Positions 1 to 9,257 of a stretch of DNA of 64,000 nucleotides are shown one piece after another; position 1 is the stretch's first letter, and every line of letters starts with the position of its first letter. The stretch is from assembly GCF_017908035.1 (NCBI RefSeq), contig NZ_JAEQMU010000001.1, forward strand, positions 2,418,001 to 2,482,000, in the 5' to 3' direction. The notes under the pieces were generated by a model. The model made no database searches. It worked only from the letters and a program-made list of their open reading frames with translations, and was not told the DNA's origin. The stretch comes from Sphingobacterium tabacisoli. Lineage in GTDB: Bacteria > Bacteroidota > Bacteroidia > Sphingobacteriales > Sphingobacteriaceae. The position numbers were made by a program, and so were the translations under genes.

Positions 1-42
1 CTGTCACGCATGGGGTCGCGGGTTCGAGTCCCGTCCAGACCG
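1..42 (+). tRNA. tRNA-Asp (GTC), 3' part only
   Basis: The window opens in the anticodon loop (CTGTCAC, anticodon GTC at 3-5). The T arm follows: stem 18-22 with 30-34 around the loop TTCGAGT at 23-29. The 3' acceptor strand is 35-41 and the discriminator G is 42. CCA is not encoded. The 5' half lies outside the window, so identity rests on the anticodon and the T arm. Confidence 0.9.
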
Positions 43-51
43 CTAAGAAAC

Positions 52-98
52 AATAAAGGTATCCACAAAGGATGCCTTTATTGTTTACGGCTTTTTTG
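52..98 (+). terminator. Rho-independent terminator after tRNA-Asp
   Basis: A 13-bp stem (52-64 with 70-82, one T-G pair) closes a 5-nt loop and is followed by a T-rich stretch. It lies 10 bp after the tRNA and should end that transcript. Confidence 0.7.
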
Positions 99-214
99 CA
101 CATCCTACTTTTTCACTTTCCCACTTAGGTCAACCTCACTATTTTAATACATCAGTGCCCCATAAAAAACAAGTTATTCGTTAGCAAGTTTATAGCATTT
201 TTTTAGAAGCAACA

Positions 215-246
215 TTAGTATTTCATCAAAAATACTATTACGTTTG
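215..246 (+). promoter_or_regulatory. possible promoter for the sigma factor operon
   Basis: TACGTTTG at 239-246 matches the Bacteroidota -7 consensus TAnnTTTG. TTAG at 215-218, 20 bp upstream, is a poor -33 element. Nothing else is recognised between the terminator and the GTG start at 394, leaving a leader of about 140 nt. The weak -33 would fit activator or alternative-sigma dependence, but that is inference. Confidence 0.35.
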
Positions 247-393
247 ATTAAGTATTTTTATAAAAGTGCGTATATTCAAGGTCAGAAAACACCCCTACCT
301 GAGGTTAAACACGGTAAAGAAGCTATGAAACTGCTTTTCTTCATTAATTTCATGATTACAAGGGTTACTATTTGGATTTTAAGGTATTAATAA

Positions 394-984
394 GTGAGTA
401 AGATAAAACAAATACTTCCCACAGAGATTTCGGACCAGGAGATTGTCGATGGGGTATCAAAAGGCGATAGTAAAGCTATCAATAGGATCTACAAATCCTA
501 CTTTCCTTCGATATCACGTATGATTGTCAACAATAATGGTTCTGAAGACGAAGCGAAAGATATCTTTCAAGAAGCGGTGATGGTTTTGTATGACAAGATT
601 ACTCAACAAAAATTTGAGTTAAGTAGTAAACTCGGGACGTTTTTGTACGCAGTATCAAGAAGACTGTGGCTAAAACAACTGACGCGAAAAGGGAGCGTGG
701 CTAGCACTGCTGATATTTCGGACTTTGAGGATCTCTTACGAGTAGAAGATGACTTGGAGCGACACGACGAAATAGAGCAAAGATTTGACCATATGAATAT
801 TGCCCTGTCACAATTAGGAGAACCTTGCCAGACACTGTTAAAAGATTTTTATATCGCCAACATGTCTATGCAGGATATACGTGACAAATTTGGCTATACC
901 AATACGGACAATGCAAAGACACAAAAGTACAAATGCCTACAGCGACTCAAAAAGATATTTTTTAATTCATCTCTTGAAAAATGA
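394..984 (+). CDS. ECF-type RNA polymerase sigma factor
   Basis: A 196-aa sigma-70 family protein of extracytoplasmic-function size. Region 2 spans roughly residues 20-95, with the ECF-like segment around SEDEAKDIFQEAVMVLY. Region 4, a helix-turn-helix near the C terminus (about 140-190), includes MSMQDIRDKFGYTN. The start is GTG at 394 because a TAA stop lies immediately upstream in frame and the next Met is residue 43. It overlaps the downstream protease gene by ATGA (981-984), so the two are translationally coupled and the neighbour is probably its regulator. The regulon is not visible here; SusC/SusD pair 1 downstream is separated by a terminator. Confidence 0.88.
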   Translation: MSKIKQILPTEISDQEIVDGVSKGDSKAINRIYKSYFPSISRMIVNNNGSEDEAKDIFQEAVMVLYDKITQQKFELSSKLGTFLYAVSRRLWLKQLTRKGSVASTADISDFEDLLRVEDDLERHDEIEQRFDHMNIALSQLGEPCQTLLKDFYIANMSMQDIRDKFGYTNTDNAKTQKYKCLQRLKKIFFNSSLEK

Positions 985-2078
985 GTGGTATGCAGAGACA
1001 TGATTTTATAAATTGGGCCGATCAGTATTTACGAGGCGAACTTTCAACAGAAGATGCTGTGGCCTTCGAGAACTTCTGTAAAACAGAGCCTACCTATGCT
1101 GAATTATTCGAACAGCACCGTTCTTTTGTACAAAACCTGCAAAAGACGGAACTCCGTAATGCATTCCAACAATCGCTGATTGCTGAAGGTAATGCATTTC
1201 AGTCTGAGCGTAAGAATACTGCAACAACTAAGGTGGCTTCACTATGGAGCAAACTACAGATCAATGCGGGCGTCGCTGCTGCTGTAGCTCTCGTATCTGT
1301 TTTTTCTACGCTATGGATCACAGGGTATTTCACGAACATTAAAAAAGCCAATACAGACTATAGCGCATTACGCAGGGAAATGAATTCGGTGAAGAAGAAT
1401 GTAACCGAGCAAAATAAAGCGATACAAAACATCAACAACGATAAGAACAAAAACAATGCGGCCATTCATTTTGGTGCGACGGGCTTTATGTTGACTCGTG
1501 ATGGATATGTAGTCACCAATTATCATGTTATTAATGGTGCTGACTCTATACACCTTCAAAACGTGAAAGGACAAGCATACAGGGCCCAAATTGTGTATAC
1601 CGATGCTCAAAAAGACATAGCTATCTTACACATTGACGATACGAGTTTTAAAAATTTAAAAAATATCCCCTATACGTTCAAAAAACAAAGTTCAGAACTT
1701 GGGGAAGATATTTTCACCTTAGGATTCCCGAGGGATGAGGCCGTCTATGGTCAAGGTTATTTGAGTTCTAATACAGGTTATGCTGGTGATACGATAGCTT
1801 ATCAGATTTCGATCCCGGTAAACCCAGGTAATAGTGGTGGCCCAGTATTGGACAATCAAGGTAATATCATTGGAATCATCTCTGGCAAGCAAAAGGGAAT
1901 CGATGGTGCAGCATTTGCTATTAAGACTAAAGAGCTAGTCGAGACACTAAATAAAATACCAGCTGACTCTCTGAAAGGAAATATTTTCCTTAACAATAAA
2001 AACACACTGTCTACGCTCCCAAGAACGGAGCAGATAAAGAAACTGCAAGACTACATCTATATCGTGAAGGTCTTTTAG
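981..2078 (+). CDS. membrane-anchored trypsin-like (HtrA/S1C) protease with N-terminal cytoplasmic domain
   Basis: A 365-aa protein. Residues 1-90 form a predicted cytoplasmic, mostly helical region, about 95-117 is one membrane segment, 125-160 is polar and possibly coiled, and about 160-325 is a trypsin-like domain. The triad is His182 (TNYHV), Asp212 (KDIAIL) and Ser285 (GNSGGPV), all intact. No PDZ domain follows, unlike DegP. Position and topology match an anti-sigma factor: the N terminus could hold the sigma factor of the overlapping gene while the periplasmic protease senses envelope damage. No zinc-binding anti-sigma motif is seen, so the anti-sigma role is inference from context. 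Confidence 0.82.
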   Translation: MSGMQRHDFINWADQYLRGELSTEDAVAFENFCKTEPTYAELFEQHRSFVQNLQKTELRNAFQQSLIAEGNAFQSERKNTATTKVASLWSKLQINAGVAAAVALVSVFSTLWITGYFTNIKKANTDYSALRREMNSVKKNVTEQNKAIQNINNDKNKNNAAIHFGATGFMLTRDGYVVTNYHVINGADSIHLQNVKGQAYRAQIVYTDAQKDIAILHIDDTSFKNLKNIPYTFKKQSSELGEDIFTLGFPRDEAVYGQGYLSSNTGYAGDTIAYQISIPVNPGNSGGPVLDNQGNIIGIISGKQKGIDGAAFAIKTKELVETLNKIPADSLKGNIFLNNKNTLSTLPRTEQIKKLQDYIYIVKVF

Positions 2079-2110
2079 TCAATTTTGTTTCAATAAATCA
2101 AATAATCGAT

Positions 2111-2147
2111 AAAGCAGATATCCACAACAGGATATCTGCTTTTTTTC
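2111..2147 (+). terminator. terminator after sigma/protease operon
   Basis: The stem 2111-2123 pairs with 2130-2142 (core GCAGATATCC), loop ACAACA, and runs into a T tract. It separates the sigma/protease operon from SusC/SusD pair 1. Confidence 0.85.
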
Positions 2148-2267
2148 TTCCCCTACGCAGGCAGATTGCCCCCAGGCACAGTCTACAGCGTACCTCCCTG
2201 AACTTCCCTTTTTGAAAAAAAGACGCATTGCTAAACAACAAATACAGTTTATCAACGTTTATTGTTG

Positions 2268-2316
2268 TACATGACACAATCATGTAACAAGAATGATATA
2301 ATTAATCACATGATTA
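2268..2316 (+). promoter_or_regulatory. two inverted repeats upstream of susC 1
   Basis: TACATGA-CACAA-TCATGTA (2268-2286) is a perfect 7+5+7 inverted repeat. TAATCA-CA-TGATTA (2303-2316) is a second, shorter one. Both lie 90-140 bp before the SusC start in a gap (2148-2403) with no gene and no clear TAnnTTTG box. They are candidate operators; the binding protein is unknown. Confidence 0.4.
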
Positions 2317-2403
2317 TCAAAAGGTACTACAATCCACATCGTTCCTCATTAGTTGCTCGAAGTTTTATATTTCTATCAGAATCCTTATATAATTTTTTTA
2401 TTT

Positions 2404-5400
2404 ATGATGCTCCATATTTATCGCGTATTATTTTTTACATGTACATTAATTATTCTTTACACGACAACACAAGCAACACCACACGTCAATACAGCAGTTG
2501 CTAAGCAACCTAAACCTCCTTCGCCCCTAAACACAGATTCTCTTTCTGTATCCGGTCAGGTAAAAGATTCTAAAGGAAACGCTCTGGAAGGAGTTGTTAT
2601 CTCAGAAAAAGGCACAACAAATACCGTTGTTTCTAATACTGAAGGCGCATTCAAAATAGCGGCGAGTCCAAACGGTATCCTGGTCCTATTAAAATCAGGC
2701 TTTGTCCGCTCCGAACTGCACATCAACAATCAACGCCATATCGATGCCGTACTGACCGTCGAAGAGCAGGATACCACTACCGATAGTATCAAAACATCAG
2801 TGGACTCGACTAAGAGCATCCCTACGCCCGTAGCGACGACAGACACCGCTAAAATGGATAATACGACTGCTCCCCCTAAAAATACCGTAACTGGCCTTGT
2901 AAGCGGCCCTGAAGGTCCCATAGCGGGTGCTTCTGTTTCGGTAGAGGGTACGAACACGACGGTACTAACCGATGAAAATGGGCGGTTCAAAATAGCGGCC
3001 AATGCAAAAAACACCCTTCGGTTTAGTTCGGTAGGATACAAACCGTTCAGTCAAGCCATAGGCAAAAGAAACGACGTACAAGTGCTACTGGCTACAGAGA
3101 CCAATACCATTGAATCCGTAAAAGTCGTTTCCGTCGGCTATGGCACAATGAAACGTGCAACGCTACCTACTGCTGTGTCCAGCATAGGAGCTAAAGACAT
3201 TGAAGACGAAGTTCTCCCTAGCATTACACAGGCCATACAAGGAAAAGCGGGCGGTGTACAAGTCACTCAAAAGTCAGGTTCACCAGGCGGTGGGATAAGT
3301 ATACGTGTGCGGGGTACCACCTCAATCAATGCGAGTTCTGACCCGCTGTATGTTGTAGACGGAATCCCAGTCAACAGTACGACCAATTTCACTGGTGGAT
3401 CCACGTTCGATTTTGGAGGAGGCACGCAGGGGATCAATGTACTCGCATCGATCAATCCCTCCGACGTACAGTCCATCGAAATCTTAAAAGATGCAGCCTC
3501 ATCTTCTATCTATGGTTCCCGAGCGGCCAATGGTGTCGTCCTAATTACCACCAAAAAAGGTACAGCAGGACATAGTCAATTCAACTTCAACATGTATGAA
3601 GGCTTCTCCCAAGTACCCCGCGAGCGCTATTACGATATGATGAATACGGAGCAGTACCAGGACTACATGCGTGATTATTACAAAATCAGATTAGAACTAG
3701 GTATCGATACCAACAAAGCTCCCGATCAGATATTTGCAAACCCTGGAGTAAATACCAATTGGCAGGATGCCGTATTCAGAACTGCCCCCATGCGGAATTA
3801 CGAACTTTCTGCCAATGGAGGTAATGACAAAACAAGATACTATACTTCACTGGGCTATATGAGACAAGGTGGTGTATTATTAGGTTCCGATTTCAATAGA
3901 TTAAGTGGCCGTATCAATCTAGATCATGCCCATAGCGACAAACTAAGATTTTCTACCGCAATCAACCTGACCCGAGCCGTCAACCAACGGGTACAGGAAG
4001 AAAACTCCAAAGAGGGAGCTACCAAAAGCGGGATATTCTCTCCCCCAAATCTAACTGTATTTGACGAGCGTGGCAATTATGTCTATGACCAAGTGCGCGT
4101 GACACGGGAAAACCCTGTTGCTATGCTTGAATTACCGACCAATGAAGCCCAAACATTCCGGATTCTGGCCAACGCCAGTGCCGAATATAATATCATGCCC
4201 GAGTTATTGCTAAAAACAAGCTTTGGTACCGATATCAGTTTTATTGATGAGACCTTCTTTATGCCTCCTAATGGGCTACGTTCGTACGTAAGCCAAGGAG
4301 GAATAGGTGCACGTCGTAACACCAGGAACCAGCTCTGGATCAATGAAACAACACTGACATACGATAAGACTTTCGGGGCCCATAGCCTAAATGTTCTCGG
4401 AGGTTTTTCTTTCCAGGAGTCCCGTATCGATTTCGTACATGCACAACGATCTAATTTCCCGACCAACGACATTCCTTACATCACCGCTGGAGGTGTCATT
4501 AATGGTGCAAACTCCTATCCTGAGGAGTGGGCCATAGCTTCGGGGTTTGCGCGCGCAACTTACATTTACAATGATAAATATATCTTAAACGCAAATGTAC
4601 GGTCCGATGGCTCTTCCCGTTTCGGAAGAGACAATCGTTGGGCAGTATTTCCTTCTCTCGCTGGTGCATGGCGCATTAAACAGGAGAATTTTATGCAGGA
4701 TGTCAACTTTATCAGCGATTTAAAACTACGCGCAAGCTGGGGGATAACAGGCAACCAAAACATCGGCAACTACGCTAGCCGCTCGATGTATACCGGAGGC
4801 AACAACTATATGGGTACCCCGGGTTTCTTACCCAATGTCTTGGGAGACCGCGGGCTAAAATGGGAGACCACACAACAGTGGAATATTGGTATAGATGCCG
4901 GTTTCCTAAATGACCGGATCTCCTTATTGGCTGACTACTATCACAAAAAGACTTCAGATCTATTGATTGGTCTACCTATTTTGAGCAGTTCCGGCTATAG
5001 CACTCGATTCACCAACTCTGGAGATATCGAGAATAAAGGTTTTGAATTTGAGCTAACGACCAAAAACCTCATTGGTGACTTTAAATGGTCTACCTCACTC
5101 AATATGACCTTCAACCGAAACAAGGTACTGGCATTGCCCAACGGGTTAAATGAGATGCGTGGCGGTGTGGGCGACCTCAACCGAGCAAGACCTGGCCAGC
5201 CTCTGGGCGTATTCTATGGCTGGAAGGCAATGGGCGTTAATTCACAGACAGGTATGATTGACTACCTAGGTGCTGATGGCTCTATGGTACTCCCTAAAGA
5301 CTATGCAGACCATGTTATGATTGGAGATCCTAATCCGGACTTCTTTGGAGGTATATCCAACAATTTCGCTTATAAAAACTTCGATCTAAGCATCTTGGGA

Positions 5401-5844
5401 CAATTCACCTATGGCAATGATATTTTCAATTATAATCTGGCTTCGGGGCTTGAAGGGTTCAACCCGAGCTCCAATCAGTTTGTGGACATGGTAGACCGAT
5501 GGAAACAACCAGGAGATATAACAGATGTGCCACGTCCTGCTCCAGGAGACCTAAATAACGGTGCCGTATCTTCTCGCTTTGTAGAAGATGGCTCTTTCTT
5601 CCGTATACGCAACATAACCTTGGGTTACACTGTGCCGACCGCATTATCGGACAAGTTGAAAGTGAAAAAACTACGTTGGTATGCTACCGTGCAAAATGCC
5701 TATGTATTTACCAAGTATAGAGGATATGACCCCGAGGTGAGCTCTAGTCATGGAGGGGCAAATACAGGCTTAATCTATGGTTACGACTATGGTAGCTATC
5801 CGCAACCACGCATCTTCACCACAGGCTTCAACTTAACATTTTAG
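2404..5844 (+). CDS. SusC/RagA-type TonB-dependent outer membrane transporter (pair 1)
   Basis: A 1146-aa outer-membrane transporter. The start is ATG at 2404, which gives a signal peptide of about 24 residues; the TTG further upstream would put a non-signal segment in front. Two tandem CarboxypepD_reg-like beta domains follow (about 47-118 and 161-238), joined by a Thr/Asp/Ser-rich linker. The plug starts near residue 245 and contains the SusC hallmark LYVVDGIPVN. The rest is the barrel, ending in Phe. No STN signalling domain is present, so it is not an obvious FecA-type transducer for the nearby sigma factor. It is paired with SusD 8 bp downstream. Substrate is unknown: no glycoside hydrolase or protease is attached. 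Confidence 0.92.
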   Translation: MMLHIYRVLFFTCTLIILYTTTQATPHVNTAVAKQPKPPSPLNTDSLSVSGQVKDSKGNALEGVVISEKGTTNTVVSNTEGAFKIAASPNGILVLLKSGFVRSELHINNQRHIDAVLTVEEQDTTTDSIKTSVDSTKSIPTPVATTDTAKMDNTTAPPKNTVTGLVSGPEGPIAGASVSVEGTNTTVLTDENGRFKIAANAKNTLRFSSVGYKPFSQAIGKRNDVQVLLATETNTIESVKVVSVGYGTMKRATLPTAVSSIGAKDIEDEVLPSITQAIQGKAGGVQVTQKSGSPGGGISIRVRGTTSINASSDPLYVVDGIPVNSTTNFTGGSTFDFGGGTQGINVLASINPSDVQSIEILKDAASSSIYGSRAANGVVLITTKKGTAGHSQFNFNMYEGFSQVPRERYYDMMNTEQYQDYMRDYYKIRLELGIDTNKAPDQIFANPGVNTNWQDAVFRTAPMRNYELSANGGNDKTRYYTSLGYMRQGGVLLGSDFNRLSGRINLDHAHSDKLRFSTAINLTRAVNQRVQEENSKEGATKSGIFSPPNLTVFDERGNYVYDQVRVTRENPVAMLELPTNEAQTFRILANASAEYNIMPELLLKTSFGTDISFIDETFFMPPNGLRSYVSQGGIGARRNTRNQLWINETTLTYDKTFGAHSLNVLGGFSFQESRIDFVHAQRSNFPTNDIPYITAGGVINGANSYPEEWAIASGFARATYIYNDKYILNANVRSDGSSRFGRDNRWAVFPSLAGAWRIKQENFMQDVNFISDLKLRASWGITGNQNIGNYASRSMYTGGNNYMGTPGFLPNVLGDRGLKWETTQQWNIGIDAGFLNDRISLLADYYHKKTSDLLIGLPILSSSGYSTRFTNSGDIENKGFEFELTTKNLIGDFKWSTSLNMTFNRNKVLALPNGLNEMRGGVGDLNRARPGQPLGVFYGWKAMGVNSQTGMIDYLGADGSMVLPKDYADHVMIGDPNPDFFGGISNNFAYKNFDLSILGQFTYGNDIFNYNLASGLEGFNPSSNQFVDMVDRWKQPGDITDVPRPAPGDLNNGAVSSRFVEDGSFFRIRNITLGYTVPTALSDKLKVKKLRWYATVQNAYVFTKYRGYDPEVSSSHGGANTGLIYGYDYGSYPQPRIFTTGFNLTF

Positions 5845-5852
5845 ATATTATT

Positions 5853-7223
5853 ATGAGACAGAATATTATATACTTGCTACTCCTCGCTTCATTTGCTTTT
5901 ACCGTGACATCCTGCAACAAGTTCTTGGATCGCGATCCACTTGGGCAGATCGGTCAGGATGAATACTTCAATTCGGAGACCAATGCCAATTCAGCGCTGA
6001 TGGGAATGTACCGCAGCATGATGAACTCTTTTTCTTACGGACAGTCTACCATTATCGTACCTGAGTTTTCGGCCCGTCACGTTAGACATGCTGCAGAATA
6101 TCCAGAGTATGAGAATTTTGCTAACCATCAAGTACAGACCATCAATCCCTGGACTGCCAATATGTGGAAAGCATTGTACACCACCATAAATGCCGCTAAT
6201 CAAATCATAGAAGAAGTGCCAAAGATGACTCCTGCAATGATTACGGACCAAAAGAAGAACATCTTTATCGGAGAGGCAAAATTCATCCGTGCATTTAATT
6301 ATTTCTTTCTGATACGGGCTTTTGGACGCATCCCACTAAAAGTAACCTATACCCGAGAGAATAGTGAGTTGAATACGAAGCAGGCCGAGAAAGAAGAAGT
6401 ATATACGCAAATCATCAATGATTTGAATGAAGCAATCAGTCTACTTCCTACCGAAAACACTTACACTGGAGACGCTAGCCGTGGACGCGCTTCACATTGG
6501 GCAGCAAAAGCCTTGCTAGCCAAAGTATATCTCTACCAAGCGGCATTCACCAATGATTATAAAAATGCGGCCAGCCTGTCGGAAGAAGTTCTATCTTCTG
6601 GGAAATACAATCTGGTAACAGAGTATTCCAGCATTTGGACTACCCAAAATAGTAGTGAAGCTATTTTCGAAATACAATTTGATGATCAGGCAACCAACCC
6701 TTTGGCAGCTGTATCTAATGACAATGCCACGGTTCTTTTCCTGGCAAAGGATTCTACATTATTGAATCTATACCGAGAAGGAGATAAACGCAAGGCCTTT
6801 ACAGTCAAAAAGGGAAGTAAGAACAACTATTTCATGGGTAAATTTCCCAACTTCTCACCTGCCAGTCAAAATGTAACAGCGATACGTCTTGCAGAAGTTT
6901 ATCTTATACACGCCGAGGCAAAAGCAAGAGTAGAGAATGGAGTCAGTCAGACCGCCTATGAGGCGCTCAAAAAGGTTCAGGAAAGAGCTGGCTACACTAC
7001 GCCAATAAATGACTACAGTAGTCTTGAAGTCTTTATTAAAGCTGTACAGGAAGAAAAGGAACGAGAATTGCTATTTGAAGGGGAAACTTGGTTTGACTAC
7101 TGCCGGACAAAACTTGCTCTGACAAAATACAGTAGTCTTAAAGACGAAAAACACTTCCTCTACCCTATCCCTGCTGCCGAGATTGGATTAGGAAATAGCC
7201 TAACACAAAATCCGGGATATTAG
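5853..7223 (+). CDS. SusD/RagB-family nutrient-binding lipoprotein (pair 1)
   Basis: A 456-aa surface lipoprotein with signal peptide and lipobox ending in TSC (Cys21), followed by the family N terminus NKFLDRDPLGQIGQDEYF. The TPR-like helical body is visible in blocks such as GEAKFIRAFNYFFLIRAFG and in the C-terminal RELLFEGETWFDYCR and PIPAAEI segments typical of SusD. It acts as the lid of the SusC transporter encoded 8 bp upstream. At 456 aa it is shorter than many SusD proteins (500-600 aa). Substrate cannot be inferred. Confidence 0.92.
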   Translation: MRQNIIYLLLLASFAFTVTSCNKFLDRDPLGQIGQDEYFNSETNANSALMGMYRSMMNSFSYGQSTIIVPEFSARHVRHAAEYPEYENFANHQVQTINPWTANMWKALYTTINAANQIIEEVPKMTPAMITDQKKNIFIGEAKFIRAFNYFFLIRAFGRIPLKVTYTRENSELNTKQAEKEEVYTQIINDLNEAISLLPTENTYTGDASRGRASHWAAKALLAKVYLYQAAFTNDYKNAASLSEEVLSSGKYNLVTEYSSIWTTQNSSEAIFEIQFDDQATNPLAAVSNDNATVLFLAKDSTLLNLYREGDKRKAFTVKKGSKNNYFMGKFPNFSPASQNVTAIRLAEVYLIHAEAKARVENGVSQTAYEALKKVQERAGYTTPINDYSSLEVFIKAVQEEKERELLFEGETWFDYCRTKLALTKYSSLKDEKHFLYPIPAAEIGLGNSLTQNPGY

Positions 7224-7263
7224 TCATTTCCAATCAACCCGAACCTATCATAGTGTCCCCATA

Positions 7264-7310
7264 AAATAAGGAGCGCCTTTTCTACAACTAGAAAAGGCGC
7301 TCCTTATTTA
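7264..7310. terminator. bidirectional terminator between susD 1 and peroxiredoxin
   Basis: A long stem of about 20 bp with a short CAAC loop has A-rich and T-rich flanks on opposite sides. It can end both the susCD transcript (+) and the peroxiredoxin transcript (-), which converge here. Confidence 0.85.
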
Positions 7311-7328
7311 TAAGAGAAAATCTCTTGC

Positions 7329-7964
7329 TTATTTATTCGGTTGAGGTGTAACGCGTAAATAAGGTTTGATTTCCGTAAACCCTTTTGGAAACTTAGCAGG
7401 GATATCCTCCGTTTTGATTGCAGGAACTACAATTACATCTTCACCGTCTTTCCAGTCTGCAGGCGTTGCGACAGAATATTCAGCTGTAAGCTGAAGAGAG
7501 TCTATAACACGTAAGATCTCATAGAAATTACGTCCTGTAGAAGCTGGGTAAGTAAGCGTTAATTTAACCTTCTTGTCTGGCCCAATAACAAATACCGAGC
7601 GAACGGTAAACGTTGCTGAAGCATTAGGGTGAATCATATCGTACAGTTCAGCGACATGACGGTCTTCGTCCGCAATAATTGGAAAATCCACCGTTGTATT
7701 CTGTGTCTCGTTAATATCTTGCACCCACTTCAGATGATCCTCAACACCATCCACACTCAATGCCAGTACCTTAACATTACGTTTTTCAAACTCTGACTTT
7801 AACTGAGCAGTACGCCCGAGTTCGGTTGTACATACCGGTGTAAAGTCGGATGGATGTGAATACAACACAGCCCAACTATCTTTTATGTAATCATAGAAAT
7901 CGATATCACCTATCGTTGTCTGCGCTTTGAAATTTGGCGCGTCATCTCCTAGTCTTAAACCCAT
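7329..7964 (-). CDS. 1-Cys peroxiredoxin (Prx6 type)
   Basis: A 211-aa thiol peroxidase that reduces H2O2 and organic peroxides in the cytoplasm. The active site is P38-x3-T42-x2-C45 (HPSDFTPVC) with the conserved Arg near residue 122 (TVRSVF). Cys45 is the only Cys, so no resolving Cys exists and an external thiol must recycle the enzyme. Length and the extended C-terminal domain (about 165-211) match the Prx6 subfamily. It is divergent from an acyl-CoA dehydrogenase, with a perfect 26-bp palindrome between the two. Confidence 0.93.
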   Translation of the reverse strand: MGLRLGDDAPNFKAQTTIGDIDFYDYIKDSWAVLYSHPSDFTPVCTTELGRTAQLKSEFEKRNVKVLALSVDGVEDHLKWVQDINETQNTTVDFPIIADEDRHVAELYDMIHPNASATFTVRSVFVIGPDKKVKLTLTYPASTGRNFYEILRVIDSLQLTAEYSVATPADWKDGEDVIVVPAIKTEDIPAKFPKGFTEIKPYLRVTPQPNK

Positions 7965-8048
7965 ATTTGTAAATTTTAATAATCTATATATTCTACTAAT
8001 ATAGTAGTCTTTTACATAATCACCAAATAATTAGCTATAAATTTTATG

Positions 8049-8086
8049 TTTTTATTATGCATGCATAATAAAAATAAGTATATTTG
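8049..8086 (+). promoter_or_regulatory. 26-bp perfect palindrome plus promoter of the acyl-CoA dehydrogenase
   Basis: Positions 8049-8061 and 8062-8074 are exact reverse complements (half-site TTTTTATTATGCA). TATATTTG at 8079-8086 matches the -7 consensus and lies 24 bp before the ATG at 8111. The palindrome covers the -33 area, as an operator would. It lies between divergent peroxiredoxin and acyl-CoA dehydrogenase genes. Confidence 0.6.
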
Positions 8087-8110
8087 ATAGAACCAAATAG
8101 ACGATACACC

Positions 8111-9247
8111 ATGAATTTCGAGCTATCAGAAGAACATAAAATGATCCGTGATGCGGCAAAAGAGTTTGCCCAGGAGCTGAAAAAAGAAGTTATACAACGT
8201 GATGAGAAAGCAGAATTCCCTACCGAGTTCATAAAGAAAATGGGAGATCTCGGTTTTATGGGAATCATGACCGCAGAGAAATATGGCGGCGCGGGTATGG
8301 ATGCCCAAGCTTACGTCCTTGCGCTAGAAGAAATTGCAAAAATCGATGCTTCTACGGCTGTAATCATGTCTGCCCATAATTCGCTCGTGTTATGGGGACT
8401 AGAAACCTATGGGACGGAAGAACAAAAGCAACAGTACCTGGTTCCGCTTGCCAAGGGCGAAAAACTTGGAGCTTTTGCCCTATCCGAACCTGAAGCTGGG
8501 TCTGATGCTTCTTCTCAGCACACTACCGCAACTGACCAAGGAGATCACTATCTACTGAACGGCACAAAAAACTGGATTACCAACGGAGGGAATGCCGACA
8601 TCTATTTAGTTGTTGCGCAAACGCATCCCGAATTAGGACATAAAGGAATCAATGTGCTAATAGTCGAAAAAGGAATGGCGGGGTTCACGATCGGACCAAA
8701 AGAAAATAAACTGGGAATACGCAGTTCGGACACACACTCCTTATTATTTACAGATGTCGTCGTACCAAAGTCCAATCGCATCGGTGACGATGGATTTGGG
8801 TTTAAGTTCGCCATGAAAACACTTGATGGTGGCCGTATTGGTATAGCGGCACAGGCATTAGGGATAGCTGCAGGAGCCTACGATCTAGCCCTAGCGTATG
8901 CCAAGGAGCGTAAAACTTTTGGCCAACCGATTTCAGCTCATCAGGCTATACAGTTCAAACTCGCGGATATGGAAGTGGAAATCGAAGCAGCACGGTTATT
9001 AACCTATAAAGCAGCTTGGACCAAAGACCAGGGTCTTCCTTATGGTAAAGAAGCCGCTATGGCCAAGCTACATGCTTCAGAAGTCGCAATGAAGCATACT
9101 GTAGAAGCCATCCAAATACACGGAGGCTACGGTTACGTAAAAGAATATCATGTCGAACGATTGATGCGGGATGCAAAAATCACGCAAATCTACGAGGGCA
9201 CCTCAGAGATACAGCGGTTGGTTATCGCGCGCGAGGTACTGCGATAA
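8111..9247 (+). CDS. short/medium-chain acyl-CoA dehydrogenase
   Basis: A 378-aa FAD enzyme that oxidises acyl-CoA to trans-2-enoyl-CoA in beta-oxidation or branched amino-acid breakdown. The start is ATG at 8111 (MNFELSEEH, the usual family N terminus); an in-frame ATG at 8084 falls on the -7 box. Visible motifs are [12 protein letters not shown] and WITNGG (FAD and substrate binding), RKTFGQPI, and [17 protein letters not shown] near the C terminus places the catalytic base at Glu362. It is transcribed alone and converges on the proBA operon. Confidence 0.93.
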   Translation: MNFELSEEHKMIRDAAKEFAQELKKEVIQRDEKAEFPTEFIKKMGDLGFMGIMTAEKYGGAGMDAQAYVLALEEIAKIDASTAVIMSAHNSLVLWGLETYGTEEQKQQYLVPLAKGEKLGAFALSEPEAGSDASSQHTTATDQGDHYLLNGTKNWITNGGNADIYLVVAQTHPELGHKGINVLIVEKGMAGFTIGPKENKLGIRSSDTHSLLFTDVVVPKSNRIGDDGFGFKFAMKTLDGGRIGIAAQALGIAAGAYDLALAYAKERKTFGQPISAHQAIQFKLADMEVEIEAARLLTYKAAWTKDQGLPYGKEAAMAKLHASEVAMKHTVEAIQIHGGYGYVKEYHVERLMRDAKITQIYEGTSEIQRLVIAREVLR

Positions 9248-9257
9248 GCAAATCAGT

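Noticed and set aside
394..5844. FecI-FecR-FecA-type signalling from SusC 1 to the sigma factor
   Set aside because: SusC 1 has no STN signalling domain, the partner protein is a protease rather than FecR, and a terminator separates the two units.
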